From Eubacteriales bacterium (GTDB lineage: Bacteria; Bacillota_A; Clostridia; Lachnospirales; Lachnospiraceae), in the NCBI GenBank assembly GCA_030527765.1, contig JAUNAE010000242.1, positions 1 to 5,844 on the forward strand: DNA of 5,844 nucleotides, written 5' to 3'. Of this stretch, positions 5,152-5,844 are shown piece by piece. Each line of letters starts with the position of its first letter. Position 1 is the first letter of the stretch. The position numbers were made by a program, and so were the translations under genes. The notes beneath the pieces are model-generated. The model was not told the DNA's origin. It saw only the letters and a program-made list of their open reading frames with translations, and searched no databases.

Positions 5152-5844
5152 CTATATCGCATTCCAATAGAGCAGAAAGATCAATACACATCCCCATGCA
5201 TTTCCTGTGATTTTGCGAACAATAAGCATTCCATATATCAAAAACATGATACAGAACATTTCAATCAATGCTTCAGGCGTAACTCCAATTACGCCATGAA
5301 TTAGAATACACATCACCGCACAAACTAAAGCGCCCCAATCAAAATATTTATGCTTGGAAGGATATCTTTCATTTAACTTATCTGCAATCACAACATAATT
5401 GAATCCTTCAAAAAATCCCCAGCAAATTGCTGTAATTAACATCCCCAAAACATTGCTTGGAAAAGCACTGGCTATTACTTCTGCAGTTGTATTTACAGAT
5501 GAAAATGGAAGCCATCCATGTATATTCCCTGAAATATAATTATAAATAAAATCAGGAACACAACATAGCACCGAAAGGCCAATCGTCAACCAGAGGTTTT
5601 TGAAACTCAAACCATACCCGATGAAATTTTCTTTTCTTAAAATACTGACAATCGTTATTCCGAGTCCGGCGAGGCCAAACTGAAAAACTCCACCAATGAA
5701 AAGCACTCGCAAAACAATGCTTATAGATGAATCCGATATAATTTTATTGATTTGAGTATTGAACATACTATAAAGTACAAGAACTGCCACCGAAACAATT
5801 ACAATAATCCATATATCAGTATCTAACTGCTTTTTTCGCTCTTT
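5152..5844 (-). CDS. Multi-pass membrane protein, distantly CPBP-like (start beyond window edge)
   Basis: The frame is open from the window edge to TAG at 5154-5152, giving 231 visible residues. A start at GTG 5790 is possible, but it falls inside a hydrophobic helix and has no ribosome binding site; the 18 upstream codons encode KERKKQLDTDIWIIVIVSVA, a charged tail plus the natural beginning of helix 1, so the real start is probably outside. About seven membrane segments are visible, near residues 11-28, 40-69, 84-104, 132-153, 170-188, 191-210 and 214-231. The segment CWGFFEGFNYVV (about 141-152) and the later His in CILIHGV (about 183) sit where CPBP/Abi intramembrane proteases have EExxxR and FxxxH, but the second Glu, the Arg and the Phe are missing. 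It may be a degenerate, non-catalytic relative; function is unknown. It ends 58 bases before the ATG of the truncated start on the same strand. Confidence 0.75.
   Translation of the reverse strand, partial: KERKKQLDTDIWIIVIVSVAVLVLYSMFNTQINKIISDSSISIVLRVLFIGGVFQFGLAGLGITIVSILRKENFIGYGLSFKNLWLTIGLSVLCCVPDFIYNYISGNIHGWLPFSSVNTTAEVIASAFPSNVLGMLITAICWGFFEGFNYVVIADKLNERYPSKHKYFDWGALVCAVMCILIHGVIGVTPEALIEMFCIMFLIYGMLIVRKITGNAWGCVLIFLLYWNAI

Overview
The window looks like chromosomal or accessory DNA of a low-to-moderate-GC Gram-positive anaerobe, most likely a Clostridia/Lachnospiraceae-type gut bacterium. The grounds are strong AAGGAGG-type ribosome binding sites, GTG and TTG starts, the protein styles (clostridial aldo/keto reductases, a MATE transporter, a small LysR regulator) and short intergenic gaps. 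The species cannot be named from the sequence.

Left part (1-3480, all minus strand) is one compact redox operon. In transcription order it holds an aldo/keto reductase (AKR-A, 2566-3480), a second one (AKR-B, 1673-2536), an NAD(P)-binding atypical short-chain dehydrogenase/NmrA-like protein (1026-1655), a third aldo/keto reductase (AKR-C, 159-1007) and the first 40 codons of a MATE-family multidrug/toxin exporter (120 to beyond base 1). Gaps are 29, 17, 18 and 38 bases and there is no terminator between genes, so one transcript is expected. All three reductases keep the Asp-Tyr-Lys-His catalytic tetrad.

Middle (3481-4587). A divergently transcribed LysR-family regulator (3700-4587, TTG start) faces the operon. 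The 219 bases between the two starts hold a near-consensus promoter for the regulator (TTGACA, 17 bases, TAATAT) and a perfect 9-base-arm palindrome with the classical LysR T-N11-A pattern. The longest open frames of both divergent genes run into this control region, but ribosome binding sites and promoter position argue that both true starts are internal. Together this reads as a regulator-controlled carbonyl-detoxification or reductive-metabolism module: LysR senses a compound, reductases convert it, and MATE may export something.

Right part (4588-5151) has no intact gene of normal size. After a strong, probably bidirectional terminator come tandem GGGGTACGA repeats, a 30-codon minus-strand reading frame that starts exactly like a low-molecular-weight tyrosine phosphatase (VLFVCHG) but loses the active-site loop, clustered GTAGTAA direct and inverted repeats, and a second truncated start (MSALSEAHFH) with its own ribosome binding site. 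I read this as the scar or attachment end of one or more mobile elements; no integrase gene is visible.

Right edge (5152-5844, minus strand) is a multi-pass membrane protein that remains open to the window edge. It is distantly CPBP-like, with degenerate motifs.
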